Assembly (NCBI RefSeq): GCF_033115175.1 | Contig: NC_084834.1 | Location: forward strand, 11,195,294-11,259,293 | Origin: Lepus europaeus | Lineage: Eukaryota > Chordata > Mammalia > Lagomorpha > Leporidae | Length of the DNA: 64,000 nucleotides | Direction: 5' to 3' | Shown: one piece after another, positions 11,575-22,330 of the stretch | Position numbering within the stretch: position 1 is the stretch's first letter | Layout of the letters: each line of letters begins with the position of its first letter | The notes under the pieces: generated by a model | The model's input: the letters and a program-made list of their open reading frames with translations, nothing else | Databases searched by the model: none | Told to the model about the DNA's origin: nothing | Translations under genes and position numbers: made by a program

Positions 11575-11922
11575 GGCCAGCGCCGTGGCTTAACAGGCTA
11601 ATCCTCCGCCTTGCGGCACCGGCACACCGGGTTCTAGTCCCGGTTGGGGCACCGGATTCTATCCCGGTTGCCCCTCTTCCAGGCCAACTCTCTGCTATGG
11701 CGCGGGAAGGCAGTGGAGGATGGCCCAAGTCCTTGGACCCTGCACCTGCATGGTAGACCAGGAGAAGCAACTGGCTCCTGGCTTCGGATCAGCTCAATGT
11801 GCTGGCCGCAGCGGCCATTGGAGGGTGAACCAACGGCAAAAGGAAGACCTTTCTCTCTGTCTCTCTCTCTCACTATCCACTCTGCCTGTCAAAAAAAAAT
11901 AAAAATTTAAAAAAAAAAAAAA
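11575..11922 (+). repeat. Young-type CSINE with perfect target-site duplication
   Basis: Head GGCCAGCGCCGTGGCTTAAC, B-box GGTTCTAGTCCCGG, tail CTGTCAAAAAAAAATAAAA. Flanked by AGAAAAGGAAGG (11562-11573 and 11923-11934). Confidence 0.95.
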
Positions 11923-11934
11923 AGAAAAGGAAGG

Positions 11935-12275
11935 GGCTGGCGCTGTGGCACAGCAGGTTAATGCCCTGGCCTGCAGGGCCAGCATCCCATATGGGCGCCG
12001 GGTCGAGTCCCGGCTGCTCCACTTCCGATCCAGCTCTCTGCTGTGGCCTGGGAAAGCAGTGGAAGATGGCTTAGGTCCTTGGACCTCTGCACCCACGTGG
12101 GATACCTGGAGGAACCTCCTGGCTCCTGGCTTTGGATCGGCACAGCTTCAGCTGTTGCGGCCAACAGGAGAGTGAACCATCGGATGGAAGACCTCTCTCT
12201 CTCTCTCTCTGCCTCTCCTCTCTCTGCGTAACTCTGACTTTCAAGTAAATAAATAACTCTTGAAAAAAAAAAAAA
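11935..12275 (+). repeat. Full-length CSINE, head to tail with the previous one
   Basis: It begins directly after the duplicated target of the preceding copy and ends in an A-run followed by GGAAAGG. Both copies used the same purine-rich target. Confidence 0.93.
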
Positions 12276-12299
12276 GGAAAGGAAAATGGCAGAGGTGGG

Positions 12300-13600
12300 T
12301 CAGCCTCACGAGTCTGGCAATCCTTAATAATACCAATCAAAACGAAATCTGCTTGCACAGTGTGTTAACGGCTTCTGCTTGCTGACTCACATCAACAAAC
12401 ACGGATGGCCTTGAGGGCTCATCGCTGCAGGTCCCTAGGTGGCCACAGTTTTGCAGGGACGTGGCCTCATGGTTTCTGAGCATGAGCAGTGTCTAGGAGT
12501 CCTCGCAGAGACATGAACCAGATATGCAAACAACCTTCTAACATGGACAGGAGGGGACACGAGGCTCGGAACCAGACGGGTTAGATGCCATGATGTATCC
12601 TGGCCTAGAACCATGGGCCCTTCTCCCGTGGTTGTCCACACGGCTCCCTGTCCAGGCCCCTGACCCTCGGCGAGGAACCACCGCATCCGGATGGATGAAC
12701 GCAATTTCTCCCTCCTCAAACCGCTATCTGCTTTCTCAGCCTCAATCTTCGCCATAGCTCTTGCTGCCACCTGGCTCCCACTCATTGTAATTTGCTTCGG
12801 CCTCATCGGTCTCCTGCCCTGGGGTGTGCCTGCTGTGGTGAGCACACAGGCTGCCCTTCCTGTCAGACAAAGACGATCCCAGGCCGCTGGAACTGCGCTG
12901 GCTAGGGTTTGGCTTCAAGGCAGAGGAAACAGGGGTGTTCAGAGCCTGAATCGGACCCAAAATGGGCTCCAAGGGCAGCAAAGGGTGGGATGGTCATGTA
13001 ACAAAGGACTCATAGAACCCCGGATGTAACTGGACACAAATTCACCTCCGGGGAGCCTGTGAGATTGCTTTCCGTGTGTTCTTCATCGGACAGGGCTACG
13101 GGAAGCTCTGAGCTCCCAGGGCCCACCGATTGGCATGCTCACGGACGCTGCTCGCGATGATGATGGACAGTTAGGGGAGAAGCAGCTCCAGCCAACAGTA
13201 TGTGACGAAGAAAGGTTTGAACCTGACAAGCGATCGTACTATGGACGATGTCACCTCTGTTTCCCTGGCCCTGGATGAAATGCCTGGTTCAGACTTTGTC
13301 TGATGTTTCCCGGCAGTTCCAAAACCACTGTGGTTTGAGGACTTGGCGCTGAAGTGCGAGCACTCCTGGCTGTGTGAGGCTTACACCGCCAGGGGGCGCT
13401 GTGTCTTCAGAAGCAGACGTTCTCCCCGTGGTGTCCACGCTGGGTAACAGTGCTAGTGCCGGCACCCACCGTTTTGTGATGATGAGAAACACGAAGCCTC
13501 ATCACAAAGCCTGTACAAACCTTGTCCACAGAGCCTCAGTGGTCTGGGACCAGAACGGCTCCTTGAACACAAAGCCCCCTCCCAGGACAAGGCAGTCAAA
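12300..13600 (+). repeat. Related segment B of a three-copy diverged family
   Basis: It aligns by eye with segment C (14080-14720): GAGTCTGG(G)CAA, CAACAAACAC, the AGCTCTTGC(T/C)(G/A)CCACCTGG block, CGGCCTCATC...CTGGGGTGT and GCACACAGGCTGCC, all in order. It shares other blocks with segment A. No intact open frame is conserved between copies. Confidence 0.55.
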
Positions 13601-13642
13601 CACCCACGCCCCTGGACATCTATTTCCAAATCCCTTTCTTTA

Positions 13643-13937
13643 GGGGCCAGCGTGTGGCACAGCAGGGTAAGCCACGTGATGCCAACATCCCTCATGGGTG
13701 CTGGTTCAAGACCCGGCTGCTTTACTTCCGATCCAGCTCCCTGCTACTGCACCTGGGAAAGCAGCAAAGATGGCCCCAGTGCTTGGGTGCCTACACCCAT
13801 GTGGGAGACCCAGAAGAAGCTCCGGCTTCGTCCTGGCCCAGCTGTGGCCATTTGAGGAGTGAGCAGCAGATGGAACATTCGTCTGTGTGTTTCTCTTCTC
13901 TCTCTAATTCTGCCATTCAAATAAATGAAAAATAAAA
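13643..13937 (+). repeat. CSINE with target-site duplication, inside segment B/C interval
   Basis: Flanked by AAATCCCTTTC (13628-13638 and 13939-13949). The CT-rich part is short. Confidence 0.92.
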
Positions 13938-14079
13938 CAAATCCCTTTCCCCAGAGACTGCACCCATGTCTCTTGGGTTCTTTGGTCTCCCAGCCGATGA
14001 GTTGCCCTTTTAACTTCACAAGTACTCAGTGTGGAGTCCCTGCCCCAGTTCTATAAATTCACACTCCTTGCTGTTGCAC

Positions 14080-14720
14080 CCTCGTGAGTCTGGGCAAGCA
14101 TTAGTGATAACAACTGAAGCTAATTCTACTTGCATCATGTGTCATTGGCTTCCACGTGGTTTCATTTAATGTGACTCAAGTCAACAAACACTGGTGACAT
14201 CATGGAGCCCTCGCAGGTCACAGGGGTCAGTGGGGCACAACCTCTGGCTTTTGTGCACACGTAGAGAAACGGAATCTACAAGCAACTATAGTACAGGTAG
14301 AAAGGGACACACAGCTCAGGAGGGGATGAGACAAGTGCCCCGCCCCCAAGGACCTGAGCTGTCCACTCCCTGTGCTAACCCTGCCTGCACTGTGCCCTGA
14401 TCACCTGGAACCGTCCCCACAGCTCTTGCCACCACCTGGCCCACACTCGTAATTCACTTCCGCCTCATCTGTCTCCCGCTCTGGGGTGTCTACACCACAA
14501 GCACACAGGCTGCCTAGGACATCAGCAGGGACCTGCGGGGAGCCTCCGCTGTGCTGACTGGGGACGGCCCAGCCTTTTGGCGGGGACCTGCTGTGCTTTT
14601 TACAATGCAAGTCGGTCCAGACCTTGAGATGAGTGATGGGGCCGGAGTGTTCCAAAGCCAAGACAAGGATCAGGCTGGGACCGGATAATGGCCTCCAGGG
14701 AAGCTGTCCTAAGGCAGGAG
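14080..14720 (+). repeat. Related segment C of a three-copy diverged family
   Basis: The most similar block is 14418-14515 against 12742-12856, at roughly 80-85 percent identity by eye with small indels. The offset between B and C is about 1.66-1.79 kb. Confidence 0.55.
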
Positions 14721-14859
14721 GCATTCTCAGAGCCTCCTAGGGGACAGCTGGAGCCCTCTCCCAGCTCTGAGGGAGGGGTGTGGGCAGCACAGCCCTCCTC
14801 CCTGCAGCCTTGCAGCCCCTCAGGACCACACCGGGCAGCAAGAACTGTGGGCCAGCACT

Positions 14860-14975
14860 GTGCTCAAGCCCTCCCTGTCTAGCAACCCTGGGAGCAAGGC
14901 GCTTCCTGCAGTCGAGACAAGTCAGAGAAAGGGAGGGACTTGTCCACGGCAGGAGGCTGGAGCCCGGGTCCTGAG
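14860..14975 (+). repeat. Probable MIR-type relic
   Basis: GGGAGGGACTTGTCCACGGC and GGAGCCCGGGTCCTGA resemble the MIR 3' half. Confidence 0.35.
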
Positions 14976-15202
14976 ATGGCACGAGCGTGCTGTGAAGCCG
15001 TGGCCTGGCCCTGCGTGTGCAGCAACACAGGACTTGGAGGTGGAGGAGGGGGCGGGAGACACCTGCCCCTACCCAGCAGCCTGTAGCCCTCCCTCGCCGC
15101 TGGGTTCTGAGTCATCTCCCAGGTCTTCATTTCAACTCAACACAAGGGTACCCAGCAGCGACTCAGGGCAAACTGCAAACACTCTTCCTCCAGATGCGAG
15201 GC

Positions 15203-15260
15203 CCAGGGAGTGAGACTCTGATGGAGACCCTCCAGGGAGTGAGACTCTGATGGAGACCCC
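15203..15260. repeat. Two tandem 29-bp units
   Basis: CCAGGGAGTGAGACTCTGAT plus GGAGACCC is repeated with period 29, almost identically. Confidence 0.9.
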
Positions 15261-16695
15261 CGGTGTGAGACACTGAGGGTCCTAAGTTCCCCTGCAGGTG
15301 CTAAGTGAGCCCTCTGTTTATCCAGGCTGGACCGCCCACTAGCTCTGGCACTCCGGGAAAGTGACTTCCGGTCGAAGATCCTGGTGTTTCCTCCTCTGGA
15401 ACAATTAGCAAAACCAACATGGCAACTGCTTCATAAATATCCCTTCCCAGCGATAATTTTCCTGGTATGATTCCACCAGTAAAGGCTGCAAACTACTTAA
15501 TGACCAGCATTAGGAAAATGACCCCATGACGTGACAGTTTCAGAACACTTACTTGCATGGTATGAAATCATTAAAAATCACTTCGGAATATTAACAGCAA
15601 TACTATAGTAAAAAAAAAACAATAATGACACAAAAACTGTATCTGCAACTTGGTTGAGAAACAAATCCTAAAGGGAATGTTCTAACTAGTGTTTATCAAA
15701 ATCAGCAAGTTGTCCCACTGGGACATACTGCTGCTCCCAGACAACAGAAAGTCTGCACCTTTGCACAGAGAAACGTCTCTTAGTAGGAGCCTCCGGATCG
15801 TGGCTGGCGCTGTGGAAGTCTGCTGGAGTCCAAGCTTTGCAAAGGGTCATTTCAGGAGTGCACATACCCATAGCCTGACGGCAGACCTGCCAATCATGCC
15901 TCTGGATTCAAGCCTGGAGATGGTCCTGTTCCCCCAGGGGGCTTGGCTATAGCCCTTTCTCCCTTGTGCCTGCCGTGCCCACCACCTGCCAAGGGAGTCA
16001 AGGTCAACCTTGTGTGCACCCTGGTGCCTCCACAGAGATGCTCATCTGCCCATCTACTTCAGTCTCAGCGGTGGGCCTCAAAGAGCCCCTGTGGCCCAGC
16101 TCCAGCCCCCCTCGGCTGCAGCCCCAGCTTAGTTGCTCTGCTAAAAGGACCAGTGGGATACCTCCCCGTATCTCCCAGCCCAGGAGAACTCCTGATGAGT
16201 GCACTGGGAGGGGACTCAGTTTGTGCCCAGTCCCTCCCTTTGCACTCACCTGTAGAGGGGGCTGTTGTGAGATGCATGCTGGCCTCTGTCTCACAGCTCA
16301 CTCTAAGCCCCCCCCCCCCATCACTGCCGTCAGGGGACTGTCCCAACTATGCAGGGATCTCCTGGAAGACAAACCCATGTGGGCTGCAAGCTAAGCTTCC
16401 AGGCTCTGGTCCTTGGCTACCTTTCCCACACAGGCCTGGCACCCTACCTGGGACTCCCCATGTCCTTCCAAGCCAAGGTGCTGTGCCAGCCTTGCAGGAC
16501 TCTTATAGTGAGTCTGGGCCTACTTCGGATGCCTCCAGTGCTGACCTGGCTCCGGAATCAGACTTCCAGACAGGCCTGGTACAGAAAGACAGGCAGAAAC
16601 CAAGGGGACCGCAAAGAGAGAAGTCAGGACTCAGTCCACAACAAGCGGACACTGGTGCACGTGCACAAGTGTCAAGTGTCAAGAACAAGCAGGTA
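15261..16695. other. Intergenic, repeat-poor; no gene recognised
   Basis: 15.3-15.7 kb is AT-rich and free of SINE or L1 landmarks, and includes a TGACGTGA-type site near 15528. 15.9-16.7 kb is GC-richer with a 13-base C run at 16308-16320. The long open frame from 15943 is disconnected from any family I know. Confidence 0.5.
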
Positions 16696-17014
16696 GGAGC
16701 TGGCGCTGCGGCGCAACTGGTTAAAGCCCTGGCCTGCAGTGCCAGCATTGCATAGGGCGCGCCAGTTCGAGTCCCGGCTGCTCCTCTTCCGATCCAGCTC
16801 TCTGCTATGGCCTGGGAAAGCAGTAGAAGATGGCCCAAGGACCCGCACCCAGGTGGGAGACCTGGAAGAAGCTCCTGGCTCTTGGCTTTGGATCAACTCA
16901 GCTTTGACCATTACAGTCATTTGGGGAGTGAACCAGCGGATGGACCTGCCTCTCTCTGTAACTCTGTTTTTCAAATAAATAAAATACATCTTTAAAAAAA
17001 AAAAGAAAGAAAGA
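16696..17014 (+). repeat. CSINE with target-site duplication
   Basis: Flanks AAGAACAAGCAG (16681-16692) and AAGAACCAGCAG (17015-17026). The A-tail has expanded to (GAAA)n. Confidence 0.92.
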
Positions 17015-17794
17015 AAGAACCAGCAGAGAAACACTCCCACATCAAACAGACAAAATTCGAAGCCACAACTCTCCTCAGTGGGATGGAGATATGCGAGCTC
17101 TCTGATATAGAACCAAAAGGAGTTAAGGAACGGCCTCAAGAAAACGATGAAGAGGAATCAAGAAAGCTTATGAAGAATGAAGAAACAAAGAGGAAGGAAG
17201 GAAGCTTATGAGATTTATGCGATAACATCAGAAATGTACAAGATTTTAGCAATAAAGGGGGATGAGAGAAAGACAAAGGTATAGAAAGCTTATTTTTAAA
17301 ATGATGGCAGGAAACTTTCCGTATATGGAGAAAGATGTGCCTCTTCAGCAGAGGAAGCTCAAGGGTCACACCAATAAGATTTTGTCCAAATCAGACTACC
17401 CCAAGACACCATATAAGTGAACTGTCAGAAAGAGAGGGAGGGGGTATTAATACAGCAAGAAAAAGAAGCAAACAGAATATAAAGGACTTTCAGCATAGAT
17501 GGCCCCAGACTTCTCAGTACAAACCAGGAGGCCAGCAGAGGGTGGAATGATGTATTCCAAGTGTGGATAGAAAAACATTGTCTACCAAGGATAGGGTGCC
17601 CAGCAAACCTGTACTTCAGAAACAAAAGGGAGATAAAGATGTCACCAGATAAAGACTAGGAGAGTTCATGGCCACCTGGCCTGCCTTAAAGAAATGCTAA
17701 CCAGGGCTCTCCCAGCTGAAAGACAAGGAAGTTCATGAGTAGCACGAAGACACCTGCAGCCCTCAGACCCACTGCAGAATGTACGCTCTACGCC

Positions 17795-17997
17795 TGACAC
17801 CGCAGGGTCGCACAGGAGCGCGGACGGGATGCTGCTCGGCTTCCAATCCAGCTCCCTGCTAACGCGTCAGAAAATGGGCCCAGTGTTTGGGTCCCTGCAC
17901 GCACGTGGGAGGCCCAGATGGAGTTCCAGGCTCCTGGCTTCTGCCTGGCCCAGCCCTGGCCACTGCGGGCATTTAGGGAGTGACCATCGGATGCTGA

Positions 17998-18037
<40 letters not shown>

Positions 18038-18128
18038 CCCCCCTTCCCCTTCCTTCTTTCCCCCTCCCTCCCCCTTCTCTACATAACCCTTCCTTACAAA
18101 TAAATAAATAAATAAATCTTTAAAAGAA
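17795..18128 (+). repeat. CSINE, decayed head, in the L1
   Basis: The head is poorly preserved; from CTTCCAATCCAGCTCCCTGC onward it is typical. There is a long CT-rich tract (17999-18080) and an (AAAT)n tail. Confidence 0.85.
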
Positions 18129-18736
18129 AAAGTAGTATATATTCAAATTCACAATATCCTAATAATATAATGGTGGAGTATAGACAATTTATATCTTTAG
18201 TGCGAAGGGTAAAAGGCAAAACCATTAAAATAAAAATAACTATGATAATTTGCTAAGTGATACACAACGTGAAATTGTGGCATCCAAAGTTCAGAATGAG
18301 ACAAGAGAGGGCAGAGAGCCTTTATAGTGTGGCACAGTAGTTTTAATGCAACCCAGGTTGTTACCTGCTAAAAACTGCTCATTAGAACTATATGACATTC
18401 TTTGTAAGCCTCACGGTAACCACAGAGCAAAAACCTATCATTGACACGCTAAAAATACAAAGAAGCGATCCAAGCATAGCACTAGGGAAAATTACTTAAG
18501 CACAGGAAAACACGACGGGAGAAAGGAAGAAAGGACACACAAAACCGCTAGAAAACAATTGTTAAATGGCAGTACTAAGTCTTTACCTACACGCAATTAT
18601 ACTGAGTGTAAATGAAATATTTTCCAGTGAGAAGTCCTACAGCAGTCGACTAGGTTTGTAGAAAACTGACCGTGCGCTACCGTGAGGGGCTTAGGTAAGC
18701 TGTAATGACACACCCACAGTGGACGGAGGACCGAGA

Positions 18737-19051
18737 GGCGGGTGTCTGCGCAGTACTTAAGCCACCCCACGCGTGCCCACAACCCGTATCAGAGTACCTG
18801 ATGGGAGTCCCAGCTCCTCCACCACGATTCCGCCTCCTGCTAGCATGCTCCCTGGGCGGCACAGGGTGATGGCTCAAGTGCTCGCCTCCCATCACCTGCG
18901 TGGAAGACAGGTGGAGTTCCAGGCTCTGGCTTCCGCTTGACCCAGCTCTGCTGTTGAAGGTATTTGGGGAATGAACCAGCAGATGGAGGATCTCTCTGTG
19001 TCCGTCTCTCTTTTCATCTCTCCGTCTTTCAAATAAAATGAAAAAAAAAAG
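18737..19051 (+). repeat. Old CSINE, in the L1
   Basis: Diverged, but with GGGAGTCCCAGCTCC, CCTGGGCGGCACAGG and CTTTCAAATAAAATGAAAA landmarks. It sits at the junction where the L1 is deleted. Confidence 0.8.
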
Positions 19052-19875
19052 TGTAAATATAATTAATTAACGACTTCACTGTGAGAATCCAAACTCTGAG
19101 ACTTTGAGAAGAAAACATAGGGGAAAGTTTCACGACCCTGGTCTGGGCAGGAAGTTAGGTGGTGCGACCTCAAAAAGCGTAGGCAATAAACCTAAAAGTA
19201 GACAAATGAGACTGCAACAAACGAAAAAGCCTTGCACAGCAAAGGAACAATCAACAGAGTGAATCGACAGAGAGCAGCATGGGAAACGACATTCGCGAAC
19301 CACGTCTGATGAGGGGTTACATTCCCAATTATGTAAGGGACTCAACAGCACACACAGAAATAATTCTGTTTAAACATAGGCGAAAGAAGGGATCGCACCA
19401 AGGGCCACGAGGCGTATGGAGAGATGCTCAATATCACTAGTCATTAGAGACATTCAAATCAAACACACTTCACATCTGTTTGAATGACTACTGTCAAAAA
19501 GACAAAAGATAGCACGTGTTGGCAGAGGAAGGAGACTCATGCATTGTTGGTGGGAATGTAAATTGGCATAGGCACTGTGGGAAACAGTATGGGGAATCCT
19601 GGAGAAAATTAAAAATAGCAGTACCATATGATTCAGAAATCTCACTACCAGGTATGCAGCCAAAGGAAATGAAATCAGTATATAGACAAGTGCTCTGCTC
19701 TTTTATCATGGTCGTCACAATAGCCAAGAACTGAGTGAACAGAAGTGTCTGTCGACAGATGAATGGATAAAGAACATGCAGGGTCTATGCAGAATACTGA
19801 TCAGCGTGGGAAGGATGAGATCCTGCCCACGTGTGGGACAGGAGAATGCTGTGGTGACTAAGACAAGCCAGGCAC

Positions 19876-20209
19876 TGACCAGCGCTGTGGCTCACTTGGT
19901 TAATCCTCCACCTGTGTTGCTGGCATCCCATATGGGTGCCGGGTTCTAGTCCTGGTTGCTCCTCTTCCAGTCCAGTTCTCTGCTGTGGCCCAGGAAGGCA
20001 GTGGAGGATCCCCCAAGTGTTTGGGCCCCTGCACCCTCATGGGAGACCCGGAGGAATCACCCGGCTCCTGGCTTCGGATCAGCGCAGCGCGTTGGCCATA
20101 ACGGCCATTTGGGGAGTGATCCAACGGAAAGAAGGAAGACCTTTCTCTCTGTCTCTCACTCACTGTCTAACTCTACCTGTCAAATGTAAAAAAAAAAAAA
20201 AAAAAAAAA
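19876..20209 (+). repeat. CSINE with 15-bp perfect target-site duplication, in the L1 3' UTR
   Basis: AGACAAGCCAGGCAC occurs at 19861-19875 and 20210-20224. Removing the SINE restores the known L1 string around GCCAGGCACAGAGAG. Confidence 0.96.
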
Positions 20210-20739
20210 AGACAAGCCAGGCACAGAGAGATAGGATCAGCCGACCTGGAGTCTAAAGCAGTTGGCCTTCTAGAAGTTGGGAGTGGAATAGTGACCGCCA
20301 GGGGCCCAGCATGGCAGGAAGGAGGAGATGATGGGGTGAGGTTGACGGACAGGCACCATGTTAGAGCAGGAGAGGTGTTCAATCCACCATAGGGTGACTA
20401 TGTTAACAATAATATATTGGTGTGTCCAAAACACAAAGAAAGGATCTGGAATAGCCTCCCCCACACAAAAATGCTCAGCGCCTAGGGTGACCGACACAAG
20501 TTACCCTGACTGGATCATTTCAGGACACAGCTATGCATTGGCACATGGCCTGGTGTCCTGTTAGCACGTCTCATACAAAAATGGACCCCAACTTTAAGGC
20601 AGTGTGGATAGCGCCGGGGCACGGTCATGCCAGCTGGGTATTCCACAGGAGCATGCTTTTCTGCATAACCAGACAAGACACTGCATACAGAACTGCCTTC
20701 TTTCTGCTTTATAATCTTACGGGCTTTAGCAAGAGGGGT

Positions 20740-20925
20740 CAGCCTAGAAACAGAGAAAACTTGCCCACGGGGAGACAGGCTCTGCCAAGGCCACAGACAC
20801 GGTGTGGTGGCAGACAGGGGGCTGTTTGGTTTGGAGTCCCGGTCTGGGAGAGCGAGGTGCAGTCTCTCCGAATCCCTTCATTCGTACCTTTTTATTGAGT
20901 GTCTACTATGTGCCAGGGAGGGCTG
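20740..20925 (+). repeat. Probable MIR-type relic just upstream of the CpG island
   Basis: TTTATTGAGTGTCTACTATGTGCCAGG (20890-20916) is the classic MIR/L2-end motif. The rest is weak. Confidence 0.5.
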
Positions 20926-21248
20926 GGGTTTTCCGGGCTAAGGAGCCAGATTGGGCTGGTGGCCAGGGCATCGAAGGGTTAAATTCCGAGCGCACCAGGG
21001 GGGTGGGGGTAGTGGAGTCTCCCCTAGGAAGAGCCTCCTCCCTCCGGAAACCCGGGCGGGCGGGCGCGGAGAGCTTGGGCAGGGCTGCCCCGCTGGCGCG
21101 CAGCCGCCCCCGCGCCGTGCAGCCCCCTCGCGCCCCGGGAGCAGCAGCTCTCGGGTTACAACAAAGGGGGCTGGAGGCCGGGCCAGCGGCGGGGGCCGCC
21201 TGCGGGGAAGGGGGTGGGCCTGGGGAGGGGTTTGCCGCCCCGCTCGGG

Positions 21249-21255
21249 TTAAAAG
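21249..21255 (+). promoter_or_regulatory. TATA-like TTAAAAG box upstream of LOXL2 exon 1
   Basis: TTAAAAG sits inside otherwise very GC-rich sequence, about 190 bp upstream of the exon 1 donor. A start site 25-30 bp downstream would fall near 21275-21285 and give a 5' exon of about 160 bases. CpG-island promoters often start at several sites, so this is a candidate rather than an established element. Confidence 0.4.
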
Positions 21256-21279
21256 TCCGCGGGCGACTGGAGCGCGCGG

Positions 21280-21440
21280 CTTCCTCCCCTCGGGGCTCGC
21301 CTTGGCCGGCTCGCGGAGAACTCTGCTAGGCGGCTCCTCTCCGACCCTGGGCTCAGCGGCGACCCCACCGGCGCAGATAGAGGCCCCCGTGGAGAGCGCA
21401 ACCCGGCCCAGCCACAGCCACCCCGGACCCCTGCTGCCAA
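21280..21440 (+). other. LOXL2: LOXL2 exon 1, 5' untranslated
   Basis: The 3' boundary is set by a strong donor (AA|GTAAGG, GT at 21441-21442). The exon contains no ATG, so translation would not start before exon 2, matching the known LOXL2 arrangement of an untranslated first exon with the start codon in exon 2. The 5' boundary is an estimate from the TATA-like box. Alternative upstream starts inside the CpG island are possible. Confidence 0.65.
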
Positions 21441-22330
21441 GTAAGGGCGCTTCTCGCGCCGGGCTCCCCGAAGCGGTTCGTGGGAAGGCGGGCACCGGTG
21501 CGCGGGTCTCCAAGCTCCGCACCCCGCCGCCTCTCGGCCGTGCTTGGGGTTCTGCGGGAGCGCAGCGGCGGGAAAGGACGTGCAAGCCGACGGGCCCCAC
21601 TCCGGCCTGGGCGGCCCCACCCAGCCCTACTTCATTGGGACCGGGCAGCTGGGTTCTCCCCCTCCTCGCCCTGGAGTCTCGGTGCGCGCTGGGTCCCTTG
21701 GAGGGTGCAGCATGGAGCCATGGGTGCTGGGGGCTGAGCCTCTGGACAGATCCTGAATTTGGGGGTGTGGAGCGCGGGAGCCGGGGTTGCCCACGGAGCT
21801 GTGGCTTTGGGGGACTGGGAGCGCGCGGGGCTTGGACGCGTCGGGGTAAGGGGCTCTAGGAGGAGAGGTGCGGTCCGCACGCCGGAGACGCGTTCTCAAG
21901 TCAACCCTGGTGTGTCCGGGGACCTGGGACCCTGTCCCGCTGTTATTCCCCGTAAGACCCTGGAGTCGGAAGGAACCAGCGCCGGCGAACCTCTTGCCGT
22001 GCGCGCCGAGTCGCCCGGGTACAGTTTATTCCGGTCTTACGCAGCGACCCCGGTGCCTGTAACTTTTATGCCGGCGCTTGGCCCACTGCGCCCCTCTCCC
22101 CAGCCAAAGTCTGCGTGCTCCAGGTGCCGCTGTCGTGAGGGCCGGAACAGAGTGATTGGCTGAAAGCAAGGCGGTCCCTTCCTTCTCCATCGCTGTCCAC
22201 TCCGCCCCAACAAAACCCTGCGAGAGTGCGGAGTGGGGAGGGGGGCTGCGGGGGGCGGAGGGGACCGAGCTGGAGTCCCGAGGGAGCTGTATTGACGGGC
22301 AGAAACCTGGCCGCAATGAGCTGCAGTCCT

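Larger units (their letters stand above)
17027..20560 (+). repeat. Old LINE-1 (L1M-type) with three CSINE insertions and an internal deletion
   Basis: The upstream part (17027-17794) shows CCAATAAGATTTTGTCC, CAGGAGGCCAGCAGAGGGTGG, CTACCAAGGATAGGGTGCCC and GCCTTAAAGAAATGCTAA. 18129-18660 continues with CCTCACGGTAACCACAGAGC. 19070-19875 is late ORF2 (AGAAGAAAACATAGGGGAAAG, GTTGGTGGGAATGTAAATTGG, GATGAATGGATAAAGAACATG). 20225-20560 is 3' UTR (GTGACTATGTTAACAATAAT). Most of ORF2 is missing between about 18660 and 19070. All pieces are in plus sense and proper order, so I read them as one element. No open frame survives. Confidence 0.8.
20985..22330. promoter_or_regulatory. CpG island spanning the LOXL2 promoter and exon 1
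   Basis: A sharp rise in GC and in CpG density begins near 20985 and fades after about 22330, in a stretch free of SINE and L1 sequence. It contains GC-box-like motifs (GGGCGGGCGGGCGCGG at 21054-21069; a G-rich GGGGGGCGG run near 22250). The overall shape is a typical mammalian CpG-island promoter. The long open frames here on both strands come from low stop-codon density in GC-rich DNA. A RCGTG hypoxia-response core (GGACGTGC, 21576-21583) lies about 140 bp into intron 1. LOXL2 is known to be hypoxia-inducible, but whether this site is used is inference. Confidence 0.85.

Noticed and set aside
11575..11660. tRNA gene suggested by A- and B-box-like sequence
   Set aside because: The B-box-like GGTTCTAGTCCCGG belongs to the tRNA-derived head of the CSINE; no cloverleaf of a functional tRNA can be drawn. 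The same holds for the other CSINE heads.
15943..16755. 270-residue plus-strand frame
   Set aside because: Pro/Ser/Leu-rich composition typical of random GC-moderate DNA, its end lies in a CSINE, and no domain is seen.
17027..20560. An intact or coding LINE-1
   Set aside because: Frequent stops, frameshifts, three SINE insertions and loss of most of ORF2. It is dead.
1..20560. 3' end of the neighbouring gene (ENTPD4 is upstream of LOXL2 in human)
   Set aside because: I found no sequence I can tie to ENTPD4 exons or a 3' untranslated region, so it is probably further upstream; not annotated.
20802..21859. Long open frames on both strands (175, 220 and 302 residues) around the LOXL2 promoter
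   Set aside because: They overlap on both strands inside a CpG island, are rich in Ala/Gly/Pro/Arg and have no domain. GC-rich DNA has few stop codons, and the plus-strand frame crosses the exon 1 donor.
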